Shown here in pieces: positions 23,488 to 32,315 of a stretch of 64,000 nt of DNA. Numbering within the stretch: position 1 is the first letter of the stretch; every line of letters begins with the position of its first letter. This DNA comes from JAADDV01 sp964582875. GTDB taxonomy: Bacteria > Aquificota > Aquificia > Aquificales > Hydrogenothermaceae. Where the stretch lies: NCBI GenBank assembly GCA_964582875.1, contig CAZOTZ010000001.1, positions 9,831 to 73,830 on the forward strand, in the 5' to 3' direction. The notes under the pieces are model-generated. The model saw only the letters and a program-made list of their open reading frames with translations. It was not told the origin of the DNA and made no database searches. The translations under genes were made by a program, and so were the position numbers.

Positions 23488-26319
23488 CTATCTGAAAAGA
23501 ACTGTTAATGTTATTTTTTTACCCTTCCTTAACACTGTGATACTGCTTTTTTCCGGAGGGGATATCAAAAGGATTTTAAGGTCTGATAAAGAGTTTATTT
23601 TTTGTCCGTTAAATGCAGTTATAATATCCCCTTTTCTTATTCCAGCTTTTTCAGCTACAGATGTTTTTATAACACTCTCAACTTTTAGCCCTTTGTCAGT
23701 TTCTTCAACATAAATACCAAGTTTCTTTGAGGAAATACCTTTTATATCTGAAGGGAAAACAAAATAGTCAGCTTTTCCCTTTTCTGGCTGTTCTCCATTT
23801 AAAATGATTGCCTGTTTAACAGTTAATCTTCTTTTAACCCTATCTGGAATTCCATAACCGAATGCTAAATGGCCATTGCCTGCGAGAACAATAACTGTTC
23901 TGTTTTTGTTCTTTTTCAGGTAATCTGATATAGTTTCAGCCATTGTTTCATCCCATAAAACCTGGGACTGGTAAAAGAAATCAAAATTTTTTAACGCTTT
24001 ACTGCTGTGTATTCCAAAAATCCTTAATAGATAGTTTTTATAATTTAGATTTGAGAAATCTACTTTTTTTGGAATTTTTTCAAAATCTTCCTTTGATAAA
24101 CTATCAATACCTTTCCTCGCAACTTTTTCAACTATTTTGTTGTCAATATTTAAACCTAAAACTGGTATTCTGTGTTTTTTTGCGAACCTGAGTATAGGCT
24201 TGTAAAGGTTGTAGTCGTACTTCCACTGGGTAAAGTAGTGGGTTTTTTTCAGCATATCTTCTTCTGTTATTTTTCCATGGATATACATATCAATGTATTT
24301 CTGGAATCTTCTCCCAAACATTTCCATTCCTATAGCTATGTTAACACCTTCCTGATACAGGCTTTTTATTATCTGATACTGGACTGTATGATGGGAAAAC
24401 TTCGTATGCTGTTCCCCTACGTATATAACATTCATATCTTTAATCTGTTTTAAAAGAGATTTGAAAGAGATAAAACCTCCTTTGTCTATTACTACTGCAG
24501 GTTCATTCAAAACTACTTCTATTCCTTTTTTACTGTCTGTTTTTTCTGGTTTTTTTTCTAAGTTTACAAATGTGTAGCTTCCGTAATGGTTTATCTTTTT
24601 GATAAGAAATAGAAGTTTTTCTTTACTGTTTGTATTAATAACAAATATAGATTTTCTTTCTGAAAAAGGATTTTTTATACCTTTTATAAAAGTCCCATTT
24701 TCATCAATAGTTTTTCCTATTATCCTTTTCAAAACAGGGTTATTTTTACCTAAAACAACAACGTTTTTATTTTTTATAAGTGAGTATTTGAAATCTCTGG
24801 GGAAAAGGATTTTCTTTGTTGGAAACATGTCAATAACAGCTTTGTAAAGGGATTTATTCTTTTCTTCTACAAATATTACAGGAGAGTTATCCCCTAAAAA
24901 GAAGTACAAAACAGGAGGTATCTCATCTTCTTTAAGGTTTCTAAAAAGGTTGTACTCTTTATCTAAAGCAAGTTTTAAAGGTACATCTTCTGTAGCTAAA
25001 GTTTCAATATTTTTCTTTATGAGAAAAGTGTATTTATCTGTGTAAGATTGTATATGTGTAGAAACAACAGTGTCATTGTCTTTATCAAGCTTAATTTTTG
25101 TTTTAAAAAGACCATCTGTATCAATATAAGAAGAGATATCTTGTATATCTAACTTAACCATTCCTTTTTCTTTTATCCATCTGTCAAATAGTTTAGAAAG
25201 GTCTTTTTTTGAAATCTTTTCAAAAGAAGTTTCTATATCTTCCCATGAAGCTCTTTTAAATCTGTTTTTTAAGTAAAAATCTCTGATACTGCCCAAAAAA
25301 ACTTCATCTCCAAGATAAAATTTCAAATAATGGAAAAACATAGCAGCTTTTCCATAACCTATTGCTTCATCAACAGTGTTTCTCTTGTATACAAAATCTT
25401 TTAGTGGATACTCATTCTTCTTGTTTACAAAAGCTAAGTACTTGAGAATAAGATTTTTTCTATAGGAAGCCCTGTCTTTATCTAAAAAATGGTCTGAAAG
25501 ATATGTAGTTAATCCTTCACTCCAGTTTCCATTTTGAAAATCTACATAAACACTACAACCAAACCACTGGTGGAGTATCTCATGGGGGAGAGATTTATTT
25601 AGTATAAATGGGTATTTTATGATTTGCTTTCCTATAAGAGTGAAAGTTGGCATAGAATAACCTGTGGGAAACAGATTTTCAACAACAGAAAAAGTTCTGT
25701 AGGGGAACTTTCCTATTAGTTTCTGGTATAGGTTGATATAATCCGCTGCTTTTCTTATATACGTATCAGATAAACCTTTATCTTCTTTAAAAAAGTAAGT
25801 TTTTATTTTAATTCCATTTATGTACTTCTCTTTAACAGTAAAATTTCTTGAAGCTATTAGATGTACAGCTTCTGTTGGATAAGGAAAGAAGAAACTTACT
25901 GTCTTTCTGTTTCCTGAATATCTTTCTTTTATATTTTCAGCTTCTGAAATAGCTGTAAAATCCTGTGGAAGCTCTACTGTAAGACTGTAAACAGCCAAAC
26001 TGTTTACAACCGGATACCAGTTTTTTATCAGATAGATATAATTATCTGTGATTAATGGCTCTTTAAACTGTTTCTCAAAGGAAAAAGATAAAGTTTTTTC
26101 AGGAGATACTGTATAAAATTCTCTTTCTTTAATACCATATACTTTAAAACCTTTTAAGTTTATCTTGATATTCTCTTTTTTATCCGAGGTTATGCTTGCT
26201 TTTCCCTTAAGTATCCCTTTTTCAGGAAAAATAGATACATTAAGAGAGTAAAAGATTTCACTATGGGAAGTCATATTCATTAGAAGAATGATAGCTATTG
26301 AGTATATAATTTTATTCAT
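23488..26319 (-). CDS. Secreted M1-type metallopeptidase / ChaN-like / PDZ fusion
   Basis: 943 residues, with a signal peptide (about 1-20). The first half (about 21-400) is an M1 aminopeptidase-like protein with the zinc motif HEILHQWFG near residue 246 and the downstream Glu in NWSEGLTTY. A less clear linker follows. Residues about 620-860 match the ChaN (DUF399) haem-binding/iron-regulated fold: VIYVGEQHTKFSHH, IAIGMEMFGRRFQ and AGNGHLAFGYG. The C-terminus (about 868-943) is a PDZ domain (VAEKAGIRKGDIITAFNGQ). The combination suggests a periplasmic enzyme acting on haemoproteins or peptides. I know the three domains separately; the joint role is inference. Confidence 0.8.
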   Translation of the reverse strand: MNKIIYSIAIILLMNMTSHSEIFYSLNVSIFPEKGILKGKASITSDKKENIKINLKGFKVYGIKEREFYTVSPEKTLSFSFEKQFKEPLITDNYIYLIKNWYPVVNSLAVYSLTVELPQDFTAISEAENIKERYSGNRKTVSFFFPYPTEAVHLIASRNFTVKEKYINGIKIKTYFFKEDKGLSDTYIRKAADYINLYQKLIGKFPYRTFSVVENLFPTGYSMPTFTLIGKQIIKYPFILNKSLPHEILHQWFGCSVYVDFQNGNWSEGLTTYLSDHFLDKDRASYRKNLILKYLAFVNKKNEYPLKDFVYKRNTVDEAIGYGKAAMFFHYLKFYLGDEVFLGSIRDFYLKNRFKRASWEDIETSFEKISKKDLSKLFDRWIKEKGMVKLDIQDISSYIDTDGLFKTKIKLDKDNDTVVSTHIQSYTDKYTFLIKKNIETLATEDVPLKLALDKEYNLFRNLKEDEIPPVLYFFLGDNSPVIFVEEKNKSLYKAVIDMFPTKKILFPRDFKYSLIKNKNVVVLGKNNPVLKRIIGKTIDENGTFIKGIKNPFSERKSIFVINTNSKEKLLFLIKKINHYGSYTFVNLEKKPEKTDSKKGIEVVLNEPAVVIDKGGFISFKSLLKQIKDMNVIYVGEQHTKFSHHTVQYQIIKSLYQEGVNIAIGMEMFGRRFQKYIDMYIHGKITEEDMLKKTHYFTQWKYDYNLYKPILRFAKKHRIPVLGLNIDNKIVEKVARKGIDSLSKEDFEKIPKKVDFSNLNYKNYLLRIFGIHSSKALKNFDFFYQSQVLWDETMAETISDYLKKNKNRTVIVLAGNGHLAFGYGIPDRVKRRLTVKQAIILNGEQPEKGKADYFVFPSDIKGISSKKLGIYVEETDKGLKVESVIKTSVAEKAGIRKGDIITAFNGQKINSLSDLKILLISPPEKSSITVLRKGKKITLTVLFR

Positions 26320-26369
26320 TGGATTATCCCCTAAATATTAATAGTTAACAAATTATATTGGAGAAAATA

Positions 26370-26828
26370 ATGGGAATAAAGGTAGTAGCTACAAATAAAG
26401 CAGCTTACCATAACTATGACATTATAGAAACTTATGAAGCTGGTCTTGTTTTAAAAGGTTCTGAAGTGAAATCTTTGAGGGAAGGGGCTGTTAACCTTAA
26501 AGACTCATTTATAAGAATAGATAATGGAGAAGCTTACATTTACAATATGTACATAGCTCCCTACAAGCCAGCTGCGAGACTACAGCATGACCCTTATAGA
26601 AAAAGAAAGCTTCTCCTCCATAAAAGGGAAATACTAAAACTTATGGGAAAGGTTCAGGAAAGAGGACTGACAATTATTCCCCTGAAACTATACTTTAAAG
26701 ACGGGAAAGCCAAGCTTGAGATAGCCCTTGCAAAAGGAAAAGCCAAATACGAAAAAAGACAGGCTATTAAAGAAAGGGATATGAGGAGAGAACTTTCTAA
26801 GAAGTATAAAGGAAAAATTAAACTGTAA
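26370..26828 (+). CDS. smpB: SsrA-binding protein
   Basis: 152 residues. SmpB binds tmRNA and brings it to stalled ribosomes. Typical stretches are ATNKAAYHNYDIIETYEAGLVLKGSEVKSLREG (residues 6-38, cited by position), RKRKLLLHKREI and the C-terminal tail KRQAIKERDMRRELSKKYKGK. I choose ATG 26370 with GGAG six bases upstream; a TTG at 26358 is also in frame. It is the only plus-strand gene here, divergent from the M1 fusion gene and convergent with the permease gene 3 bases on. Confidence 0.96.
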   Translation: MGIKVVATNKAAYHNYDIIETYEAGLVLKGSEVKSLREGAVNLKDSFIRIDNGEAYIYNMYIAPYKPAARLQHDPYRKRKLLLHKREILKLMGKVQERGLTIIPLKLYFKDGKAKLEIALAKGKAKYEKRQAIKERDMRRELSKKYKGKIKL

Positions 26829-26830
26829 GT

Positions 26831-27898
26831 CTAAAACTCTATAAACTGGAGTTTTCTCAGGAATAAAAGACCTACAAATATGTAAATAATGTCCATTGAA
26901 AGGACTGCAAAGTAAGGAATAACATTACTTTCTGCTATAGAGGTTAAAAATCCTGTCCCATACCAGTACAGGAGAATAAGAATAACTATAATTCCTATAT
27001 TTTCTTTTCTCTGTTTCCATATAAAAGGATAAACGGCTATAGAAAGGATGAGAGGGGAGAAAACAGTTGAGAGTTTAGAGAAAAATCTACTCCAGTAGTA
27101 AGAAGAGGGGTATCCGTACTTTTCTGCTATCCTGGCAGTTTTGTAAAGCTGTCTTAAAGAAACAGGTTTTTTCACCTCAACAAGTTTTTTAAATTCATTT
27201 AAATCAAGATTCATAAAAAAAGGATATGTATTAAAGGTTGTTATTTTAAAAGAAAAAACATTTTTTAAGTCTATTATTTTTCCTGTATTTATGACAATCT
27301 TATTTTTACTGATTAAAAAACTTTTTCCTTCAATCCTTAGAACTGGCTTAAAATCGTCATTTAGTCTTATTATCGTTATATTCTTTCCTGTTTGTGTGTT
27401 GAAATCAAGAACATCAAAATACATAAATGTCTTTTTATCAAGGGTTATCCATGTATTAAAAGCTATGAAGTTCTTTTCTTTTTCTGTTTTATGCCTGAGT
27501 TTTCTATATATGACTTCAGCTTTTTTTTCAGAAACTGGGAGGAGAAACTCAAGGTTTAGAACCTGAAATAAAGAAAGGAAAATGGCAAAAACTAAAAATA
27601 TAGAAAAAAGTTTTCTCAGTGATATTCCATTTAAAAGAATAGGATAAATCTCTTTTGAATTTATCAAATCCCTTGCAAGCAAGGCAAAAACTATAACAGA
27701 AGACACAGGCAAAATAAGGTAAATCTTCTCTGGCATTTTATAAAAAGCATACATGAGTATGTAGAAAACGTTTATCTCTTTTGTCTTTCTTAAAAGCTCT
27801 ATAAGCTCAACAAGAATAGAGACAAAAGAAACTGAAGGAAGAATCACAAGTAGATAAATAAGAAGCTTTTTATAAAGATATTTATTAAGTATTTTCAT
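26831..27898 (-). CDS. LptF/LptG-family lipopolysaccharide export permease
   Basis: 355 residues of the YjgP/YjgQ family: three helices near the N-terminus, a periplasmic beta-rich part (about 110-260) and three helices at the C-terminus. It begins MKILNKYLYKKLLIYLLVILPSVSF in pattern and keeps the PEKIYLILPVSSVIVFALLARDL segment. With LptB2 it extracts lipopolysaccharide from the inner membrane. LptF and LptG cannot be separated by eye. It stands after the subtilase terminator, so it likely has its own promoter. Confidence 0.88.
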   Translation of the reverse strand: MKILNKYLYKKLLIYLLVILPSVSFVSILVELIELLRKTKEINVFYILMYAFYKMPEKIYLILPVSSVIVFALLARDLINSKEIYPILLNGISLRKLFSIFLVFAIFLSLFQVLNLEFLLPVSEKKAEVIYRKLRHKTEKEKNFIAFNTWITLDKKTFMYFDVLDFNTQTGKNITIIRLNDDFKPVLRIEGKSFLISKNKIVINTGKIIDLKNVFSFKITTFNTYPFFMNLDLNEFKKLVEVKKPVSLRQLYKTARIAEKYGYPSSYYWSRFFSKLSTVFSPLILSIAVYPFIWKQRKENIGIIVILILLYWYGTGFLTSIAESNVIPYFAVLSMDIIYIFVGLLFLRKLQFIEF

Positions 27899-27923
27899 TT
27901 AACTCCTTAAAAAATAAAGAAAC

Positions 27924-27942
27924 ACAGGGGAAAATCCCCTGT
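27924..27942 (-). terminator. Rho-independent terminator after the subtilase gene
   Basis: ACAGGGGA and TCCCCTGT form an 8-bp stem with a 3-base loop; read on the minus strand it is followed by a T-rich stretch (TTTCTTTATTTTTT). Confidence 0.8.
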
Positions 27943-27988
27943 AATCTTTATCTGGCAAAATTTTATAAGTGTTTTTTACACTTTTCAA

Positions 27989-29665
27989 CTAAAACCATGG
28001 AAAACCTGCAAAGTTGAATATATCAAAAAATCCTCCGCTTTCCTTCTTTACACCTTTCCCTTTTAAAGGTACTTTCTTGACATTTTCATTATCATTTGAC
28101 TCAACAACAAACTGGGCTTTTTTTGTTCCTTCACTGTCAGGGGTAAATCTGATAGATACACTGCAAGATTTATCAGGTTTAAGTTCAGATGGACAGTTAT
28201 TTGAAACTATTTCAAAACTATTTTTGTTTTTTCCCTGAATATAAACAGAAAGGATATAAAGGTCTGCGTTTCCAGCATTGCTTATTGTAAATACAGCTTT
28301 TTTAGTATCTCCTACATAAACATCTCCGTAATCATAAGAAGAAGGTCTTATCCTTATTTCAGGTTCTTTTTTACTGTCATCTTTCTTAAGATTTTCCATT
28401 GTTTTCTCTGCGTTTATTCTACCTCCTGTCTTTACCAATCCCTCAAGAGATGAGAGCTTGTCAACATTTTTTTCAATGGCACTTTTCACATCTTCATATG
28501 AAAAACTTTCTTTGTAAGACCAGACAAAAGCCGATAGTCCAGATACAAAAGGTGTTGCCATAGATGTTCCACTCATATACTTGTATCTGTTATCTGGATA
28601 TGTACTGAGTATAGAAACCCCTGGAGCTGCTACATCTACACTGTTTTGACCGTAGTTAGAAAAATCTGCTAAATTGTCATCTTTATCTGTTGCTGCTACA
28701 GAAATGATATTATCAAGGTTATAGCTTGCTGGATAAAAAGGTTTTTCATCGTTGTTGTTTTTATCATTTCCAGCTGCAGCGACAAATAAAACATCATTAT
28801 CTTTCAGTTTTTTAATAGCATCATAAAGGGCTTTACTTCTCTGGTAAGAACCCCAGCTTGCATTTACAACTTTTATATTTACACCTTTTTTAATATTATC
28901 AAGGATATACTCAATACACTCTATTGCATCACTTGTCCTTCCTCTTCCTGAAGAGTCCATGAACTTTAAAGGAAGTATTTTTACATGCCAGTTTACACCT
29001 GATACACCTTTACCGTTATTTCCTACAGCACCTATAATTCCTGCTACATGGGTTCCGTGTCCGTTATCATCATACGGATTTCCATTGTCGTTAACTGCGT
29101 TCCAGCCGTGGCAATCATCTACATAACCATTCCCATCGTCATCAACTCCTTTTCTTCCTGTACATTCTTTTTTGTTTTCCCAGATATTTCTTTTTAAATC
29201 TTCATGGTTGTAATCTACACCTGTATCTACAACAGCAACTACAACATTACTGCTGTCTGTTTTCTTGTTCCATGCTTCAGGCATATCAATATCTGTATCT
29301 CTACTGTTATCAAGTCCCCACTGTTTTTTGAAAAGAGGGTCATCAGGTATTTTCTTTCCATTTAGTTTTATGATTTTATCCTCTTCCACATACTTAACAA
29401 AATCAAGAGAACCGAAAAGACTTAAAGCTTCTTTTAAAGGCAGTCCTTCTGGAAGCTTAAGTAGATAAATTCCAGTGTTTCTGAAAAACTTTTCAACTGA
29501 AAAGCCGTAGTCCTTTGCTATGTTAAGGAAAATCTTAGTAGGAGCATTTTCTTTTAACTTTACAAGAATTTTCTCTTCAGAAGGTTTTCCCCTATCAACT
29601 ACAGGAAAAGAAAATGCAAAGGAAACAAGTAAAAAAGAAAAAATGACAGGTAAAATTCTTCTCAT
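27989..29665 (-). CDS. Secreted subtilisin-like serine protease (S8)
   Basis: 558 residues. Signal peptide (about 1-19), an inhibitor-like propeptide (about 30-95, ILVKLKENAPTKIF ... YVEEDK), then the S8 catalytic domain with Asp near 145 (VAVVDTGVDYNHEDL), His near 203 (NGHGTHVAGIIG) and Ser near 368 (GTSMATPFVSG). Residues about 440-540 form an immunoglobulin-like domain of the ASPM/SPD2/Hydin kind (SYDYGDVYVGDTKKAVFTISN). Asp/Asn-rich loops (DDDGNGYVDDC) suggest calcium binding, common in heat-stable subtilases. Expected outside the cell or in the periplasm for protein breakdown or maturation. Confidence 0.94.
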   Translation of the reverse strand: MRRILPVIFSFLLVSFAFSFPVVDRGKPSEEKILVKLKENAPTKIFLNIAKDYGFSVEKFFRNTGIYLLKLPEGLPLKEALSLFGSLDFVKYVEEDKIIKLNGKKIPDDPLFKKQWGLDNSRDTDIDMPEAWNKKTDSSNVVVAVVDTGVDYNHEDLKRNIWENKKECTGRKGVDDDGNGYVDDCHGWNAVNDNGNPYDDNGHGTHVAGIIGAVGNNGKGVSGVNWHVKILPLKFMDSSGRGRTSDAIECIEYILDNIKKGVNIKVVNASWGSYQRSKALYDAIKKLKDNDVLFVAAAGNDKNNNDEKPFYPASYNLDNIISVAATDKDDNLADFSNYGQNSVDVAAPGVSILSTYPDNRYKYMSGTSMATPFVSGLSAFVWSYKESFSYEDVKSAIEKNVDKLSSLEGLVKTGGRINAEKTMENLKKDDSKKEPEIRIRPSSYDYGDVYVGDTKKAVFTISNAGNADLYILSVYIQGKNKNSFEIVSNNCPSELKPDKSCSVSIRFTPDSEGTKKAQFVVESNDNENVKKVPLKGKGVKKESGGFFDIFNFAGFPWF

Positions 29666-29769
29666 CTTAACCCTCCTTAATATTCTTATATCCGAATATA
29701 ATTATACACTTATAACAAAACAAGCAAAAATTTTTTGTTTTAAGATATTAAAGAAAGGAGGGAGAAAAA

Positions 29770-30267
29770 ATGCCTGTTAAAAAGCTTTTAGAAGAGTTTG
29801 ACGAGGAAATAATAAGGTTATTTCTACAGAAAAATGCAGATTACTACATTGCAAAATGGAAAGTTATGGCTTCTTCAGAAAGTAAAATTTCATGGAACTG
29901 GGCTGCTTTTCTTTTTACAGCTTCCTGGATGGGATACAGAAAGATGTACCTTTTTGCCTTCCTGTACATAATAATCAACATAGCTACACTTATTCCTGTT
30001 GTTGGTTTTATTTTATGGATTTTTCTATGGGTTGGTACAGGACTTTATGGAAACTACCTGTATGCAAAGAAAACGTATGAAACACTTGTAAAGCTAAAAA
30101 CAGAATATACTTCTGAAGATGATTTTAAAAAAATGGTTGTGAAAGAAGGAGGAACATCTATAGCAGGGGTTCTGATTGTCCTGCTCATGGCATTTGCTAT
30201 ATACCTTTTACTTGCTGCAATTGGTTTAGCTGTAACAGGTGGCTATTCTGAATATAAGGAGTTTTAA
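29770..30267 (+). CDS. DUF2628 membrane protein
   Basis: 165 residues. The segment SWNWAAFLFTASWMGYRKMY followed by two hydrophobic helices and a third near the C-terminus is the DUF2628 pattern; members are small inner-membrane proteins of unknown role. Strong ribosome binding site (AAAGGAGGG). It runs into the GH57 gene after 2 bases, so the two are co-transcribed. The 105 bases upstream, shared with the divergent subtilase, are AT-rich and must hold both promoters; I see a TATAAT toward the subtilase but no convincing -35. Confidence 0.8.
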   Translation: MPVKKLLEEFDEEIIRLFLQKNADYYIAKWKVMASSESKISWNWAAFLFTASWMGYRKMYLFAFLYIIINIATLIPVVGFILWIFLWVGTGLYGNYLYAKKTYETLVKLKTEYTSEDDFKKMVVKEGGTSIAGVLIVLLMAFAIYLLLAAIGLAVTGGYSEYKEF

Positions 30268-30269
30268 CA

Positions 30270-32303
30270 ATGAAAAGAAAACTTCTCTTTGGTATCCACT
30301 GCCATCAACCAGTTGAAAATTTTTATAATGTTGTTGATGAAGCAGTTGAAAAGTCTTACAAACCTTTTTTTAAAACAGTATCAAAAACAGATTTTCGTTT
30401 CAGTGTTCATTTTAGTGGATGGCTCCTTGAGTATATAAAACACTACCATAAAGAACTTTTTTCCTTAATGAAAAAATGTTCAGATAAAGGTCAGGTGGAG
30501 TTTTTTACAGGTGGTTTTTATGAACCTGTACTTGCCTCTATTCCTTCTGATGATAGAAAGATGCAGATAGAAAAGTTAAATAGATACATAAAAGATAACT
30601 TTGGTCAGGAACCTGAAGGACTGTGGCTTACTGAAAGGGTGTGGGATGACACGATAATAAAAGATATCGTTGATACAGGGATAAAATACGTGATTGTTGA
30701 TGATTATCATTTCATATCTGTTGGGTTTAAAAAGGATTCCCTCCACGGATACTACATAACAGAATCAGAAGGAAGTAAAGTAGGTATATTCCCTATTGAT
30801 AAAACTTTAAGGTACATTACTCCTTTTAAGCCTGTAGATAAAGTGATGGAATACCTCAAAAGTATTCCTGAAAGGAAAGCAGGTGTTATATTTGATGATG
30901 GAGAAAAGTTTGGTATATGGCCCAAAACATACCAGTGGGTATACCAGGAAGGATGGCTTGAAAAGTTTTTAGAAGCTGTAGAAAAAAACGACTTTATTAA
31001 AAGTAGCCTTTACAGAGAGTACTTTTATGAAGAAAAACCTGAAGGTCTTGTTTACCTCCCTACAACCTCTTATTACGAAATGGGTGAATGGAGCTTACCC
31101 CCAGAGAGTTTTGAAGAGATAGAGTTTTTAAAGGAAAAACTCAAAAACGAAGGTTTAGAATACTTTGCAGAAAAATACGTAAAAGGTGGTATATGGAAAA
31201 ACTTTTTCGTCAAATATCCAGAAGCTAACAGAATTCACAAAAGGTTTTTGGAGCTTTCAATAAACAACAGAGATTTAAAAGATAACCCCTCTTTTACAGA
31301 ACCCTTGTTTGCTTCCCAGTGTAATGATGTTTTATGGCATGGTGTTTTTGGAGGCCTTTACCTCCCAAATCTAAGGAACAATGCCTACAGATTTTTAATA
31401 AAAGCCCAGAAAGAGGTAGAAAAACAAAAAGGAATAAAAAAAGTAGAGGTAAAAGATGTATATATGACCGGTTATGAAGATATCATTATCTCTTCTGAAA
31501 ATCTCATATGTATAATTAGCCGGAAAGAAGGTGGACAGGTTGTAGAGCTATCTGTAAAAGATAAAGAGTTCAATTACCAGAATACGCTTACAAGAAGAAA
31601 AGAAGGCTATCACTCAAAATTTTTCAATAAACACAAAACAGACAGGAATAATGATGAAGGTATATCAACAATACATGAAATGGAAATAGATGTTTCTCCA
31701 GAAGAGATAAAAGACAGGCTCATATACGACTGGTACAACAAAAACTCTTTTATAGAGCATTTGACAGACAGGAATGTTTCCCTTGAAAGTTTCTACAGAT
31801 GTTCTTTTAGAGAGTACGGGGACTTTGCAAATCAACCTTTTGAGATTGAAAAAGTAGGAGATAGTTCTGTCCTTTTAAAAAGAGAAGGAGGTATATACAA
31901 AGACAAAAAGTTTAAAACAACATTAAAAAAATATTTCAAAGTTAAGGGGAATACCTTAGAATACATTGTTGATATAGATACTGAAGATATAGAAGAAAAT
32001 CTGCTTCTCCTTGAGTTAAATCTCCATTTTGCTAACTTTAAAGAAGTTAGAATAAACAACAGTAATTTGGAAAAAAAAGAAATACACAGCACAGACAAAA
32101 TACATATATATGACCCATTCACCCAGAAAAACATATATATAGAATTTGATAAACCTGTAGGATGTTTTATCTCTCCTGTAGAAACAGTAAGTCAATCAGA
32201 AAAAGGAGTTGATTTGACATTACAGGGATTTTCTTTTGGTTTTTATACCTCTTTCAGAAAAAACCTGAGTTTAGGTTTATTAACAGAAATAAAAGGGGCT
32301 TAA
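30270..32303 (+). CDS. GH57 4-alpha-glucanotransferase / alpha-amylase
   Basis: 677 residues of glycoside hydrolase family 57. It opens with LLFGIHCHQPVENF, has the nucleophile Glu in GLWLTERVWD and the acid/base Asp in VIFDDGEKFGIW, and the later C-terminal beta domains (DUF1925/DUF1926 type, about 310-670) seen in the Thermococcus litoralis glucanotransferase and Dictyoglomus AmyA. No signal peptide, so it works on glycogen or maltodextrin in the cytoplasm. ADP-glucose feeding the glucosylglycerate genes is a possible metabolic link. Its stop codon lies in the loop of a bidirectional terminator. Confidence 0.92.
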   Translation: MKRKLLFGIHCHQPVENFYNVVDEAVEKSYKPFFKTVSKTDFRFSVHFSGWLLEYIKHYHKELFSLMKKCSDKGQVEFFTGGFYEPVLASIPSDDRKMQIEKLNRYIKDNFGQEPEGLWLTERVWDDTIIKDIVDTGIKYVIVDDYHFISVGFKKDSLHGYYITESEGSKVGIFPIDKTLRYITPFKPVDKVMEYLKSIPERKAGVIFDDGEKFGIWPKTYQWVYQEGWLEKFLEAVEKNDFIKSSLYREYFYEEKPEGLVYLPTTSYYEMGEWSLPPESFEEIEFLKEKLKNEGLEYFAEKYVKGGIWKNFFVKYPEANRIHKRFLELSINNRDLKDNPSFTEPLFASQCNDVLWHGVFGGLYLPNLRNNAYRFLIKAQKEVEKQKGIKKVEVKDVYMTGYEDIIISSENLICIISRKEGGQVVELSVKDKEFNYQNTLTRRKEGYHSKFFNKHKTDRNNDEGISTIHEMEIDVSPEEIKDRLIYDWYNKNSFIEHLTDRNVSLESFYRCSFREYGDFANQPFEIEKVGDSSVLLKREGGIYKDKKFKTTLKKYFKVKGNTLEYIVDIDTEDIEENLLLLELNLHFANFKEVRINNSNLEKKEIHSTDKIHIYDPFTQKNIYIEFDKPVGCFISPVETVSQSEKGVDLTLQGFSFGFYTSFRKNLSLGLLTEIKGA

Positions 32304-32312
32304 GCCCCTTTT
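32291..32312. terminator. Bidirectional terminator between GH57 and the thioester-domain gene
   Basis: A perfect 22-base palindrome: 9-bp stem AAAAGGGGC/GCCCCTTTT around a TTAA loop, with A-runs and T-runs at both ends. It serves the convergent genes on either side. Confidence 0.85.
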
Positions 32313-32315
32313 GGT

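Noticed and set aside
27967..27983. Fourth member of the TGTAAA palindrome set (AAGTGT-TTTTT-ACACTT)
   Set aside because: Core bases differ and it lies downstream of a gene; not counted with the three upstream copies.
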